Origin: an uncultured Pseudoflavonifractor sp.
Lineage (GTDB): Bacteria; Bacillota; Clostridia; Oscillospirales; Oscillospiraceae
Direction of reading: 5' to 3'
Assembly (NCBI GenBank): GCA_947651395.1
Contig: CANSYW010000020.1
Location: 1-32,807 of the forward strand
DNA: 32,807 nucleotides
Shown here in pieces: positions 1-8,802 of the stretch; position 1 is the first letter of the stretch, and each line of letters starts with the position of its first letter. The notes below the pieces were generated by a model. That model did not search any database and was not told where the DNA came from. It saw nothing but the letters and a program-made list of their open reading frames with translations. The position numbers and the translations under genes were made by a program.

Positions 1-1694
1 CGGGTGATGTCGCCGCCGTAGCACTTGGCCAGCACGTCCTTGCGCATGGCTTTCAGGGTCTCCCGGGCGATGACCTTGCCGCCGATGGCGGCCTGAATGG
101 GCACCTCGAAGAGCTGGCGGGGAATGTTTTCCTTCAGCTTCTCGCACAGCCTCCGGGCCCTGGGATAGGCCTTGTCCCGGTGGGCAATGAGGCTCAGGGC
201 ATCTACCTGGTCGCCGTTGAGGAGCAGATCCACCTTCACAAGGTCGCTGCTCCGGTATTCGCTGAGCTCATAGTCCAGGCTGGCGTAGCCCTTGGTGCGG
301 GCTTTCAGGGTGTCGAAAAAGTCGTAGATGATCTCGCCCAGGGGCATGGCGTAATGGATCTCCACCAGGTTGGTGTCCAGATACTGCATGTCCTTGAACT
401 CCCCCCGCCGGTCCTGACACAGGGGCATGATGTTGCCCACATAGTCGGGCGGGGCGATGATGGAGACCTTGGCGTAGGGCTCTTCCGCCAGCTGGATGGA
501 GCCGGTCTCCGGATAGTTGTGGGGGTTGTCCACCATCACCACACTGCCGTCGGTCTTGGTGATGCGGTAGATGACGCTGGGCAGGGTGGTGATGAGATCT
601 AGGTCGAACTCCCGCTCCAGCCGCTCCTGAATGATCTCCATGTGGAGCATCCCCAAAAAGCCGCAGCGGAAGCCGAAGCCCAGGGCGGCGGAGGATTCCG
701 GTTCAAAGGAGAGGGAGGCGTCGTTGAGCTGGAGCTTTTCCAGGGCGTCCCGCAGGTCGGGGAACTTGGAGCCGTCCTCTGTGTAGATGCCGCAGTAGAC
801 CATGGCCTGGGCGGGGCGGTAGCCGGGCAGAGGCTCCGCCGCCGGGCGGTCGGCCTGGGTGACGGTGTCGCCCACCCGGGTGTCCTTTACGTTTTTGATG
901 GAGGCGGTGAAATAGCCAACCTCGCCGGCGATGAGCTCCCGGCAGGGATCCAGGCCCAGGGGGAGCAGGTGGCCGCACTCGATGATCTCATACTCCGCCC
1001 CCGAGGCCATCATGCGCACCTTCATGCCGGTCTTCACCGTGCCCTCCACCACCCGGAAGTAGACGATGACCCCCCGGTAGGCGTCGTACTGGCTGTCAAA
1101 GATCAGGGCCTTCAAAGGGGCCTTGGGGTCCCCGGTGGGGGCGGGAATGTTTTGCACCACATCCTCCAGCACCGCCTGGATATTGATCCCCATCTTGGCG
1201 GAGATCTCCGGGGCGTCCTGGGCCTCCAGGGCGATGACGTCCTCGATCTCCTGCTTGACCCGCTTGGGGTCGGCGGCGGGGAGGTCGATCTTGTTGACCA
1301 CCGGGCGGATCTCCAGGTCGTGCTCCATGGCCAGATAGGTGTTGGCCAGGGTCTGGGCCTCGATGCCCTGGGCGGCGTCCACCACCAGCACCGCCCCCTC
1401 GCAGGCGGCCAGGGAGCGGGAGACCTCGTAATTGAAGTCCACATGGCCCGGGGTGTCGATGAGGTTGAGCTCATAGGTCTCACCGTCCAGAGCCTTGTAG
1501 GAAAGGCGCACTGCCCGGGCCTTGATGGTGATGCCCCGCTCCCGCTCCAGATCCATGTTGTCCAGCAGCTGGGACTCCATCTCCCGCTGCTCCACCGCCC
1601 CGCACAGCTCAATGAGCCGGTCCGACAGGGTGGATTTGCCGTGATCGATGTGGGCGATGATGGAAAAGTTTCTGATTTTACTCTGGTCAGTCAT
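1..1694 (-). CDS. lepA: Elongation factor 4 (LepA), 3' end cut by window edge
   Basis: Translational GTPase that back-translocates stalled ribosomes; cytosolic. The N-terminus reads [20 protein letters not shown]. The G1 motif AHIDHGKST, the switch II motif DTPGHVDF and the G4 motif NKIDLP are all present. The LepA-type C-terminal region reaches KCYGGDITR exactly at the left edge. 564 complete codons are visible; the family is about 600 aa, so roughly 35-40 residues lie outside. The ATG at 1692-1694 is chosen because a GGAGG lies 8-9 nt upstream (1703-1707). The gene follows the recJ-rel-ligase-racemase cluster on the same strand but is separated from it by a terminator. No clear promoter is visible in the 125-nt gap, so read-through expression is possible. 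Confidence 0.97.
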   Translation of the reverse strand, partial: MTDQSKIRNFSIIAHIDHGKSTLSDRLIELCGAVEQREMESQLLDNMDLERERGITIKARAVRLSYKALDGETYELNLIDTPGHVDFNYEVSRSLAACEGAVLVVDAAQGIEAQTLANTYLAMEHDLEIRPVVNKIDLPAADPKRVKQEIEDVIALEAQDAPEISAKMGINIQAVLEDVVQNIPAPTGDPKAPLKALIFDSQYDAYRGVIVYFRVVEGTVKTGMKVRMMASGAEYEIIECGHLLPLGLDPCRELIAGEVGYFTASIKNVKDTRVGDTVTQADRPAAEPLPGYRPAQAMVYCGIYTEDGSKFPDLRDALEKLQLNDASLSFEPESSAALGFGFRCGFLGMLHMEIIQERLEREFDLDLITTLPSVIYRITKTDGSVVMVDNPHNYPETGSIQLAEEPYAKVSIIAPPDYVGNIMPLCQDRRGEFKDMQYLDTNLVEIHYAMPLGEIIYDFFDTLKARTKGYASLDYELSEYRSSDLVKVDLLLNGDQVDALSLIAHRDKAYPRARRLCEKLKENIPRQLFEVPIQAAIGGKVIARETLKAMRKDVLAKCYGGDIT

Positions 1695-1725
1695 AGGAAA
1701 AACCTCCGTAGGCAAATCCACCGGG

Positions 1726-1759
1726 GCCCCATCGCAGATGGGGCGCGCCGAATGGCGCG
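1726..1759. repeat. Two adjacent perfect hairpins in the lepA upstream region
   Basis: GCCCCAT (1726-1732) pairs with ATGGGGC (1738-1744) around a 5-nt loop. CGCGCC (1744-1749) pairs with GGCGCG (1754-1759) around GAAT. Neither is followed by a T-tract on either strand, so they are not obvious terminators. They would lie in the lepA leader if transcription starts upstream. Function is unknown. Confidence 0.4.
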
Positions 1760-1765
1760 GATATT

Positions 1766-1813
1766 AAAATCAAAATGGGGGCCCCGCAAAAGCGATCCTC
1801 AGTGTTTGCGGGG
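1766..1813 (-). terminator. Intrinsic terminator of the racemase gene
   Basis: Read on the minus strand, a perfect 9-bp stem (CCCCGCAAA at 1782-1790 and TTTGCGGGG at 1805-1813 on plus) with a 14-nt loop follows the racemase stop by 6 nt. A short C-run and a T-rich tract (CATTTTGATTTTAA) come next. The T-tract is interrupted, so termination may be partial. Confidence 0.6.
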
Positions 1814-1819
1814 AAAAAT

Positions 1820-2524
1820 TCAGGGGGTTTTCAGCGGATACCCACAGGCCTCCACGCACCGGCGGGCCAGGATATCCATGGCGTCCACGCAGATCCCGGG
1901 CACCGGGTGCCAGTCCTTGTAGGCGGAGAGCTCCGTGCAGGCCAGGATCACCCGGTCACACTCCAGAGCCTGGAAGGCCTCCAGAATGGCGGCAAACCGA
2001 TCCTCACTGCCGGGCAGACCGCTTTTAATCTCGTCGTAGATCAGGCCCATCACCAGCTTCTGGATCCCGGGGGGCGGAGAGACCGGCTCGATCCCCTCCC
2101 GGCCCAGGGCGGCGTGGTAGAGCCCCATCCGGATGGTACCGTCGGTGGCCATGACCCCCGCCCGCTGACAGCCCATGGCGTTGAGGGCGGCGGCGGTCTC
2201 GGTGATCATATTCACCACAGGCACCTTCAGCTCCTTCTCAAAGAAAGGGAGAAAGGCGTGGGCGGTGTTACAGGTGATGGCGATGGCGGTGGCCCCCCAG
2301 TCCTCCAGCGTCCGGGCGTCACGGAGAAGGCGTTCCCGCACCGGAGCAGTCTCCCCCGAGAGGAGGGCCTCAGAGCGGTCGGGCATCTCCGTGTCGCTCA
2401 AAAGCAGGGTGGGCAGATGGGTCTGATCGCTGTGGGCGTCGGTGCAGTCCAGCACCCGCTGGCAGAACAGAAGCCCCGCCTGGGGTCCCATGCCGCCGAT
2501 GACCCCTAATTTCCCTTTGTCCAT
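1820..2524 (-). CDS. Aspartate/glutamate racemase family protein
   Basis: PLP-independent amino-acid racemase, 234 aa, cytosolic. The N-terminus LGVIGGMGPQAG is typical of the aspartate racemase (RacD/YgeA) branch rather than MurI. The two catalytic cysteines are present: C85 in ITCNTAH and C196 in ILACTELS. The ATG at 2524 is preferred over an in-frame start 17 codons upstream, because it begins 10 nt after the stop of the ATP-grasp gene and has a GAGGGG ribosome site. The tight spacing says it is co-transcribed with the D-aspartate-ligase-like gene, as in lactic acid bacteria, where a racemase supplies D-Asp for the peptidoglycan bridge. D-aspartate production is therefore the best guess; glutamate or another amino acid cannot be excluded. 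Confidence 0.85.
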   Translation of the reverse strand: MDKGKLGVIGGMGPQAGLLFCQRVLDCTDAHSDQTHLPTLLLSDTEMPDRSEALLSGETAPVRERLLRDARTLEDWGATAIAITCNTAHAFLPFFEKELKVPVVNMITETAAALNAMGCQRAGVMATDGTIRMGLYHAALGREGIEPVSPPPGIQKLVMGLIYDEIKSGLPGSEDRFAAILEAFQALECDRVILACTELSAYKDWHPVPGICVDAMDILARRCVEACGYPLKTP

Positions 2525-2534
2525 ACGGTTCCCC

Positions 2535-3752
2535 TCAGTCTTTCGGCTTTTCCATGCTTCCGGCGTACCAGCCAAACTGCCGTCTCTGGATCCGGTAGAG
2601 ACGCAGCTTGTGGAGAAGGGCGGGGTCTCCGGAATACCACAGGGGGTTCACGTAGGCCCCCGCCTTTTCCAGGGCCTTCATTTCGGGGTGGAACTTCCCG
2701 GGGATATAGTCATAGGCCACCTTTTTGGGGATGGCCATCCACAGGTGCCGGTTCTGGCAGCAGACCGGCTCGTCCTGGGGCTTGTGCTCCACCCGATCCT
2801 CCACCAGGAACCGGGCCAGGTTGTAGCCCGCCCCGGTGACGTAGTAATTGCTCCGGCCCTGGCGGCAGTTGATCTCAAAGGCCTTGTATTTTCCGTCCCG
2901 GGGGTCGTATTTGATGTCAAAGTTGGAAAAACCGGTGAACTGGATCTCCTCCAGAAAGCGGCGGAAGACGTCGTAGAGCTCCCCGCCCGGCTCGGTGATG
3001 ATGACGGCGTGGTTGCCGATGCCGTGGCGGGTGTGCTCCTCCAAGAGGACATGGCCCAGGCACATGAGGCGCACCTTGCCCTGGGCGTCGGAATAGCAGG
3101 TGAGCACCCGCATATTCTCGTCCCCGCCGGGGATGAAGTCCTGAATGATAAGGGCGTCGGCATAGCCGTGGCCGTAAATATCGTCGATGACCCGGTCTAC
3201 TTCCTCCCTTGTCTGGAGGACGTAGGCCTTTTTCTGGGTGTCGAAGGGGTGATCCCAGTAGGTGGCCGACTCGGCGGGCTTGACCACGAAGGGGCCGTCA
3301 AAGGGGAGGACAAAGTCGTGCCCCATATCCTTTTTGTAGACGAAGGTGGCGGGGTGGTCGATGCCGTGCTGTTCGCACAGATCGTAAAACCGCTCCTTGT
3401 GGATCAGCCCCTCCATCTGCTCCAGGGAGACGTAGGGGGCCACCACATTTTCCGGGTACTTGCCCAGGTTGGCGGAGATGGCGGTGAGGTAGTTGTCCCC
3501 ACAGCCCAGGAGAAGGACGGTCTTGTTCGGGAACTGGGCCGAGACGTGGCGGACGTTTTCCAGTACCTTCTCGGGCTCGTCGTTGCGGGCGCTGACCCGG
3601 TAGTCGATGATGGCGCTGCCGTAGCAGGGGCCCGAGGGGTACATGCCGTAGGCCACGGTCCTGACTCCGTAGGCCTCGTGGAAGGCCCGGGCCATGGAAT
3701 AGACGTTGATGTCAGCCCCCAGAAGAAGGGGGACAAAGGGCTGGTCGTTCAT
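2535..3752 (-). CDS. ATP-grasp carboxylate-amine ligase, D-aspartate-ligase-like
   Basis: 405 aa, cytosolic. The N-terminus (FVPLLLGADINVYSMARAFH) is the signature of the ATP-grasp group that includes the Enterococcus faecium D-aspartate ligase (Asl), which attaches D-Asp to the side chain of residue 3 of peptidoglycan precursors. The GCGDNY segment near 100, FVVKPAES near 175 and the metal-binding FEINCRQGRSNYY near 300 fit an ATP-grasp fold. The ATG at 3752 has GGAGG 7 nt upstream. The stop is 10 nt before the racemase start and the start is 28 nt after the rel stop, so all lie in one operon. The adjacent racemase supports D-Asp as substrate. Fold assignment is firm; substrate is inference from homology remembered and from context. 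Confidence 0.78.
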   Translation of the reverse strand: MNDQPFVPLLLGADINVYSMARAFHEAYGVRTVAYGMYPSGPCYGSAIIDYRVSARNDEPEKVLENVRHVSAQFPNKTVLLLGCGDNYLTAISANLGKYPENVVAPYVSLEQMEGLIHKERFYDLCEQHGIDHPATFVYKKDMGHDFVLPFDGPFVVKPAESATYWDHPFDTQKKAYVLQTREEVDRVIDDIYGHGYADALIIQDFIPGGDENMRVLTCYSDAQGKVRLMCLGHVLLEEHTRHGIGNHAVIITEPGGELYDVFRRFLEEIQFTGFSNFDIKYDPRDGKYKAFEINCRQGRSNYYVTGAGYNLARFLVEDRVEHKPQDEPVCCQNRHLWMAIPKKVAYDYIPGKFHPEMKALEKAGAYVNPLWYSGDPALLHKLRLYRIQRRQFGWYAGSMEKPKD

Positions 3753-3780
3753 TGGTATGCCTCCAATCCTGTCCGGGCTC

Positions 3781-6021
3781 TCACCCGACGCTCCGCTTGA
3801 CCTGATAGACGCTCTGGATCTGGGAGAGCTTGTTGACCACGCCCAGCAGCTCGTCCCGATCCCTGACCTCCACCACTACGGAGATGATGGCGTAGCCGTC
3901 GGGCATGGCCCGGGCCGAAAGGGAGTTCACCTTTACCTTCACCGTGGACAGGGCCATGGCCACGTCCAGGGTGAGACCGTCCCGATCCTTGGCGGAGAGC
4001 TCCAGGGCGGTGGAGTAGCCGGGCAGATCCCCGTCCACCCAGTCCACCTTGATCCACCGGCCGGCCTCCTCGGGCTTCCGGTTTTCCACCAGGGCGTTGG
4101 GGCAGTCGGAGCGGTGGACGGAGACCCCGAAGCCCCGGGTGATGAAGCCTACCACCGGATCTCCGGGCACGGGGGTACAGCACTTCGCAAATTTGACCAG
4201 GCAGTTGTCAAGGCCCTCCACCACGATGCCCGACTGAGAGCGGCGCGGGGCGTGGGGCTTCTGGGCGGAGACGGTGTTGGCCGCGGAGGCGGGCATGATA
4301 AGCTCGTCGGCGGTGGTGGCCAGCTTTTCCGCCGAGAGTCTGTCGGCGGCGGCCTTGTCCAGACGGATGAGCTCGTCCCGGAACCGGGCCACCGTCTTTA
4401 CCGCGGACACGCCGCCGTAACCGATGGCGTTGTAAAGCTCATCCAGAGTGCCGAACCGGGACTTTTTCAGCAGGCCGGGGAGCACGTTCTCGTCCGTGAT
4501 CTGGGCCAGGGTGAGGCCCTGATGCTTCAGCTCCGCCTCGAAGGAGGCCCGGCCGGTGGCGATGTTCTCCTCCCGGCGCTCCTTTTTGAACCATTGGCGG
4601 ATCTTGTTCCGGGCCTCGTTGGACTTGCACAGCTTCAGCCAGTCCCGGCTGGGGCCGTGGGCGGTCTTGGAGGTGATGACCTCCACGATGTCGCCGCTTT
4701 TCAGCTCGGCCTCGAAGGGGACGATGCGGCCGTTGACCTTGGCCCCCGTCATCCGGTTGCCTACGGCGGAGTGGATGGAGTAGGCGAAATCAATGGGCGT
4801 GGCCCCGGCGGGAAGGCTCTTCACGTCCCCCTGGGGGGTGAAGACGAAGACCTCGTCGGCGAACATGTCTACCTTCAGGGTGGAGACGAACTCGTCCGGG
4901 TCAGCGTCCTGCTGGCTCTCCAGCAGCTTGCGGACCCACTCAAAGGCCTCCTCGGTGCCCAGGGACTGGTTGGCCATGCCCTGCTTGTACTTCCAGTGGG
5001 CGGCGATGCCGTATTCGGCGGTGTTGTGCATCTCCTGGGTGCGGATCTGCACCTCGAAGGGGATGCCCTCCCGGCCGATGACGGTGGTGTGGAGGGACTG
5101 GTAGCCGTTGGGCTTGGGGGTGGAGATATAGTCCTTGAACCGGCCCAGCACGGGGTTAAACATATCGTGGATACAGCCCAGCACATAGTAACAGGTGGGC
5201 ACGTCGGTCACGATGACCCGGAAGGCGTAGAGGTCGAAGATCTCGTCCAGGGTCTTGTTCTGGGTGTACATCTTCCGGTAGATGGAGTAGGTGTGCTTTA
5301 CCCGGCCGTAGACATGGCAGCGGATGTTCTCCTCGTTCATCCGGCCCTGGATCCGCTTCTGAATGGTGGCCAGGAACTCCTCGTGGGCGGAGGAGCGGGC
5401 CGACAGCTCGTCGGCGATCTCCCGGTAACCCACCGGATCCAGGTATTTCAGGGAGGTGTCCTCCAGCTCCCACTTGATGCGCTGCATACCCAGGCGGTGG
5501 GCGATGGGGGCGTAGATCTCCATGGTCTCCAGGGCCTTTTCCCGCTGCTTTTTGGCCGACTGATACTCCATGGTGCGCATGTTGTGGAGCCGGTCGCAGA
5601 TCTTGATGAGGATCACCCGGATGTCCTTGGCCATGGCCATGAACATCTTGCGCAGGTTCTCCATCTGCTCCTCTTCCTTGGAGGTGTACTGCATCTTGGT
5701 CAGCTTGGTGACGCCCTCCACCAGAAGGGCCACCGGCTCCCCGAACCGCTTGGAGATCTCCTCGTGGGTGGCGCCGGTGTCCTCAATGACGTCGTGGAGA
5801 AGGGCGGCGATGATGGAGTCGGTGTCCAGCTCCAGCTCGGCCACGATCTCCGCCACCGCCAGGGGATGGATGATATAGGGCTCCCCGCTCTTCCGGAGCT
5901 GGCCGGAGTGAGCGCTGTCGGCAAAGGAAAAGGCGTCAAAAAGCCGCCGGACGTCCAGGGTGGGGTTGTAGCCCTTCACCTTGTCCTCCAGTGCCTGATA
6001 CCGTTCCAAAATGGGATCCAT
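3781..6021 (-). CDS. rel: Bifunctional (p)ppGpp synthetase/hydrolase (RelA/SpoT, Rel)
   Basis: Makes and degrades the stringent-response alarmone; 746 aa, full length. The N-terminal HD hydrolase domain carries H52 and HD at 76-77 followed by VIEDT, so hydrolase residues are intact. The synthetase domain includes RFKDYISTPKPNGYQSLHT near 300; the RFKD form is that of bifunctional enzymes rather than the ExDD of RelA-only enzymes. A TGS domain (VFVFTPQGDVKSLPAGAT) follows near 390-450. A zinc-finger-like segment KFAKCCTPVPGDPVVGF and a C-terminal ACT domain (about 670-746) complete the architecture. The start ATG has GAGGAGGGAG upstream and lies 15 nt after recJ, so the two are co-transcribed. 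In many Firmicutes apt lies between recJ and rel; here it is absent. Confidence 0.97.
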   Translation of the reverse strand: MDPILERYQALEDKVKGYNPTLDVRRLFDAFSFADSAHSGQLRKSGEPYIIHPLAVAEIVAELELDTDSIIAALLHDVIEDTGATHEEISKRFGEPVALLVEGVTKLTKMQYTSKEEEQMENLRKMFMAMAKDIRVILIKICDRLHNMRTMEYQSAKKQREKALETMEIYAPIAHRLGMQRIKWELEDTSLKYLDPVGYREIADELSARSSAHEEFLATIQKRIQGRMNEENIRCHVYGRVKHTYSIYRKMYTQNKTLDEIFDLYAFRVIVTDVPTCYYVLGCIHDMFNPVLGRFKDYISTPKPNGYQSLHTTVIGREGIPFEVQIRTQEMHNTAEYGIAAHWKYKQGMANQSLGTEEAFEWVRKLLESQQDADPDEFVSTLKVDMFADEVFVFTPQGDVKSLPAGATPIDFAYSIHSAVGNRMTGAKVNGRIVPFEAELKSGDIVEVITSKTAHGPSRDWLKLCKSNEARNKIRQWFKKERREENIATGRASFEAELKHQGLTLAQITDENVLPGLLKKSRFGTLDELYNAIGYGGVSAVKTVARFRDELIRLDKAAADRLSAEKLATTADELIMPASAANTVSAQKPHAPRRSQSGIVVEGLDNCLVKFAKCCTPVPGDPVVGFITRGFGVSVHRSDCPNALVENRKPEEAGRWIKVDWVDGDLPGYSTALELSAKDRDGLTLDVAMALSTVKVKVNSLSARAMPDGYAIISVVVEVRDRDELLGVVNKLSQIQSVYQVKRSVG

Positions 6022-6036
6022 ACGCTCCCTCCTCTC

Positions 6037-8112
6037 TCACTGCTGCGCCATGCGGCGCAGCAGCCGCATGAGCTCGGCGCTCTCCAGATCCACCTTCTCC
6101 CCCTCCCGGCGGACCAGGATGCGAAGGTGATCGGTGGAGCGCTCCACCTGGATGAGGCCCCGGTCGTGGAATACGGCCAGGCACACCTCGGTGCGCATAA
6201 AGGTCTCCCGCACGCCGCAGGAGCGGGCCACGTTCCGGGCCAGCCGCTGGGCGGTCTCCTCAATGGGGCCCTCGCCCTGACGGGCGCGCAGATAGCGCCA
6301 CAGGTTGGCGAACTCCTGCCGGGTGGGCAGAAGGGCGGCGGCCTCCTGGGGGGTGAGGAGCTCCCCCGCCATGAGCCGGCGGAACAGCTCCTCCTCCGCC
6401 TGGGCCCGGGTCCGGGCGGGGCGCAGATCGCAGACCTGCAACTGGGTGCTGCGCCAGCCCCGGTATTCGTTGATCTGGGGATAAAAGCACACGTCCACCC
6501 GCTCGGCGCCCGAGAGTCCCGTGCTCTCCGCGGTGGCGGAGAAAAAGATGGCGTCCAGCCGCTCCTGGCCTATGGCCAGCTTCAGCTTCATATGCTTTCC
6601 GTTTCCCACCTGGGTGAGGCCCGCCAGGGCGCAGCGATCCAGACGGAACACCGGCTTGGGGTTTCCGGGGCCGTAGGGCTCCAGCAGGGAGAGCCCCTGG
6701 ATCTCCTCCTGGGTGAGCAGGGCGGCGTCGGGGAGGACGCAGTCCACCGTCAGAACGGTGACGGGGGCCTCCTGCCGGGCCTGCCGGGTCAGTTCGTTGA
6801 TCCGGGCGCGGAAGGCGGGAATGTGTTCTTCCAAAATGGTGAAGCCCGCCGCCAGCTCATGGCCGCCGTAGGTCTCCAGAAGGTCGGCGCAGCCCTCCAG
6901 CAGGGCGAAGAGGTTCAGGTCTCCGTAGGAGCGGCATGAGCCCTTTCCCCGGCCCTGGTCAAGACAGATCATAAAGGCGGGCACGGCGTACTTTTCGGTG
7001 AGCCGGGAGGCCACGATGCCCACCACCCCCTGGTGCCAGCCATCTCCGGCCAGAACCAGGGCGTCCCGCTCCTGGCCGGGAAGGGAGTCCACCAGCAGGT
7101 CGCACTGGGCGAAGATCTCCGCCTCCAGCTCCTGGCGCTCCCGGTTGAGCTCGCACAGCGCGTGGGCCAGCTCCTCCCCCCGGCCGGGCTCCTCGGTGAG
7201 CAGGAGCTCCAGGGCCACCTGAGAGCAGCCCATGCGCCCGGCGGCGTTGATCCGGGGGGCCAGGGTATAGCCCACTGAGATGGAGGACATGGACTTCCCC
7301 TCAGCCCCCGACTCCCGCAGAAGGGCCCGGAGTCCGGGCCGGGTGGTGTCCGGAAGGACGGAGAGTCCCCGGCGGACGATGGTGCGGTTCTCGCCGGTGA
7401 GCCGCATCACGTCGGCCACCGTGCCCAGCGCCGTCAGGTCGGCGTACCGGTCCAGCAGCTCCTGCTCCCGGGTGGGGCCCGCCAGGGCCATGCACACCTT
7501 CAAAGCGACCCCCACTCCGGCCAGGCACTTAAAGGGATAGGGGCAGTCGCTCCGGTGGGGATCCACCACCGCGGCGGCCTCGGGGAGGGTATCCTTGCAC
7601 TCGTGGTGGTCGGTGATGATCACGTCCAGGCCCAGGCTTTGGGCGTAGGCGGCCTCTTCCACGGCGGTGATGCCGCAGTCCACGGTGACCACCAGGGTGA
7701 CCCCCTCCCCGGCCAGCTGCTCCACCGCGCCCCGGTTCAGGCCGTAGCCCTCCTCCAGGCGGTTGGGGATGTAGGGGATCACGTTCACTCCCTCCCGGCG
7801 GAGGAAGTCGGTGAGCAGACAGGTGGCGGTGATGCCGTCCACGTCGTAGTCGCCGTAGACCGCCACCGTCTCTCCCGCCTCCCCGGCCCGCCTGAGCCGC
7901 TGGGCGGCTTTGTCCATATCCGCCATGAGAAGGGGGTCGCACAGGGGCTCCTCCTCATAGAGGAACTGCCTGGCCCAGGCCGGGTCGCTGACGCCCCGGG
8001 CGGAGAGGACCTTGGCGCACAGGGCGGGGATCCCCGCCTGACGCAGGGCGGCCTCATCCCCCCCGGAGGGGGGGAGTTCATTCCACTGTTTATATTTCAT
8101 GGGGGGTTCCAC
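6037..8112 (-). CDS. recJ: Single-stranded-DNA-specific exonuclease RecJ
   Basis: 5'-3' ssDNA exonuclease of recombination and mismatch/base-excision repair; 691 aa. The DHH phosphoesterase motifs are complete: YGDYDVDG near 85, VTVDCGI near 142 and ITDHHE near 166. The DHHA1 region with GGHELAAGFT follows near 415, then an OB-fold and an extra C-terminal region of about 120 residues (RTRAQAEEELFRRL onward) of the kind seen in Firmicutes RecJ. The start is uncertain: the GTG at 8112 has only a weak AAGAGAG upstream, and the ATG at 8100 (MKYKQWNE) has none. A small hairpin (GCCCC at 8122-8126 with GGGGC at 8132-8136) sits in the leader. It is the first gene of the recJ-rel-ligase-racemase operon. 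Confidence 0.95.
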   Translation of the reverse strand: MEPPMKYKQWNELPPSGGDEAALRQAGIPALCAKVLSARGVSDPAWARQFLYEEEPLCDPLLMADMDKAAQRLRRAGEAGETVAVYGDYDVDGITATCLLTDFLRREGVNVIPYIPNRLEEGYGLNRGAVEQLAGEGVTLVVTVDCGITAVEEAAYAQSLGLDVIITDHHECKDTLPEAAAVVDPHRSDCPYPFKCLAGVGVALKVCMALAGPTREQELLDRYADLTALGTVADVMRLTGENRTIVRRGLSVLPDTTRPGLRALLRESGAEGKSMSSISVGYTLAPRINAAGRMGCSQVALELLLTEEPGRGEELAHALCELNRERQELEAEIFAQCDLLVDSLPGQERDALVLAGDGWHQGVVGIVASRLTEKYAVPAFMICLDQGRGKGSCRSYGDLNLFALLEGCADLLETYGGHELAAGFTILEEHIPAFRARINELTRQARQEAPVTVLTVDCVLPDAALLTQEEIQGLSLLEPYGPGNPKPVFRLDRCALAGLTQVGNGKHMKLKLAIGQERLDAIFFSATAESTGLSGAERVDVCFYPQINEYRGWRSTQLQVCDLRPARTRAQAEEELFRRLMAGELLTPQEAAALLPTRQEFANLWRYLRARQGEGPIEETAQRLARNVARSCGVRETFMRTEVCLAVFHDRGLIQVERSTDHLRILVRREGEKVDLESAELMRLLRRMAQQ

Positions 8113-8157
8113 TCTCTTACTGCCCCATGGTGGGGCGGAATAAAATGATTAACTTAT

Positions 8158-8186
8158 ATTATAACAAATTCAGAGAGGAGAAACAA
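8158..8186 (-). promoter_or_regulatory. Sigma-A-type promoter of the recJ-rel operon
   Basis: On the minus strand, TTGTTT (8181-8186) and a perfect TATAAT (8158-8163) are separated by 17 nt in an AT-rich patch 46 nt upstream of the recJ GTG. Confidence 0.65.
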
Positions 8187-8196
8187 CGTTTTTCTT

Positions 8197-8679
8197 TCAC
8201 GCTTCCTTGCTTATCGGGGCGTAGGAGGCCCCCACAAACGTCGCCAGAGCCTGGGGAGCCAGGGTCACCTGCCGGCCGATCTTCCCGGCGGAGACCGTCA
8301 TCTCCTCCAGGGCCTGGGCGGAGTGGTCAATGACGGTGTCAAAGCGCTTTTTCATGCCGATGGGGGAGCAGCCTCCGTGGACGTAGCCCGTCAGGGGGAG
8401 CAGCTGGGCCTGCTTGAGCATCTCCACGGACTTCTCCCCCGCCGCCCGGGCGGCGGCCTTCAAGTCCAGTTCCTTTTCCACCGGGATGACAAAGACGTGG
8501 TTTTTCTTCGACGCGCCCACCGTCACCAGGGTCTTAAAGCAGGTCTCGGGGGCCACCCCCAGCCGGCGCGCCGCCGTCACCCCGTCCAGGGCCCCGTCGC
8601 TGACGTCGTACTGCCGGGGGGTGTAGGGGATCTTCTTCTGATCCAAAAGACGCATCACATTGGTTTTTTCTTCGGCCAT
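8197..8679 (-). CDS. ybaK: Cys-tRNA(Pro)/Cys-tRNA(Cys) deacylase, YbaK/EbsC family
   Basis: Trans-editing enzyme that hydrolyses mischarged Cys-tRNA(Pro); 160 aa, usual length. The TNVMRLLDQKKIPYTPRQYD start, the KTLVTVG strand, the VIPVEKELDLKAAARAAGEKS helix region and the TGYVHGGCSPIGMKKRF motif are characteristic of YbaK. The lysine in VEKELD is the candidate catalytic residue. The ATG at 8679 is preferred because GGAAGG lies 8 nt upstream; the GTG three codons earlier overlaps that site. It is a single-gene unit with its own promoter, divergent from glyS. Confidence 0.93.
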   Translation of the reverse strand: MAEEKTNVMRLLDQKKIPYTPRQYDVSDGALDGVTAARRLGVAPETCFKTLVTVGASKKNHVFVIPVEKELDLKAAARAAGEKSVEMLKQAQLLPLTGYVHGGCSPIGMKKRFDTVIDHSAQALEEMTVSAGKIGRQVTLAPQALATFVGASYAPISKEA

Positions 8680-8705
8680 CCATAACACCTTCCGTTTCGA
8701 AGGTC

Positions 8706-8734
8706 ATTATACCCTTCTCCGTCCACCTTGACAA
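8706..8734 (-). promoter_or_regulatory. Promoter of ybaK
   Basis: Minus-strand TTGTCA (8729-8734), a 17-nt spacer and TATAAT (8706-8711). The predicted start leaves a leader of about 20 nt before the ATG. Confidence 0.75.
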
Positions 8735-8767
8735 GAAAAACCGGGCGGCCTCCTTCCCTTCTCCCCC

Positions 8768-8796
8768 TTGACATCCCACGGAAAGAATGATAGAAT
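8768..8796 (+). promoter_or_regulatory. Promoter of the T-box/glyS transcript
   Basis: Consensus TTGACA (8768-8773), a 17-nt spacer and TAGAAT (8791-8796). The predicted start is near 8803, just upstream of T-box stem I. Confidence 0.82.
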
Positions 8797-8802
8797 CGGC
8801 CA

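Noticed and set aside
3706-6939. A 3.2-kb open frame on plus, antisense to rel and recJ
   Set aside because: It runs opposite two unmistakable genes, its product is a Gly/Val/Leu/His-rich string without motifs, and GC-rich third positions explain the lack of stops.
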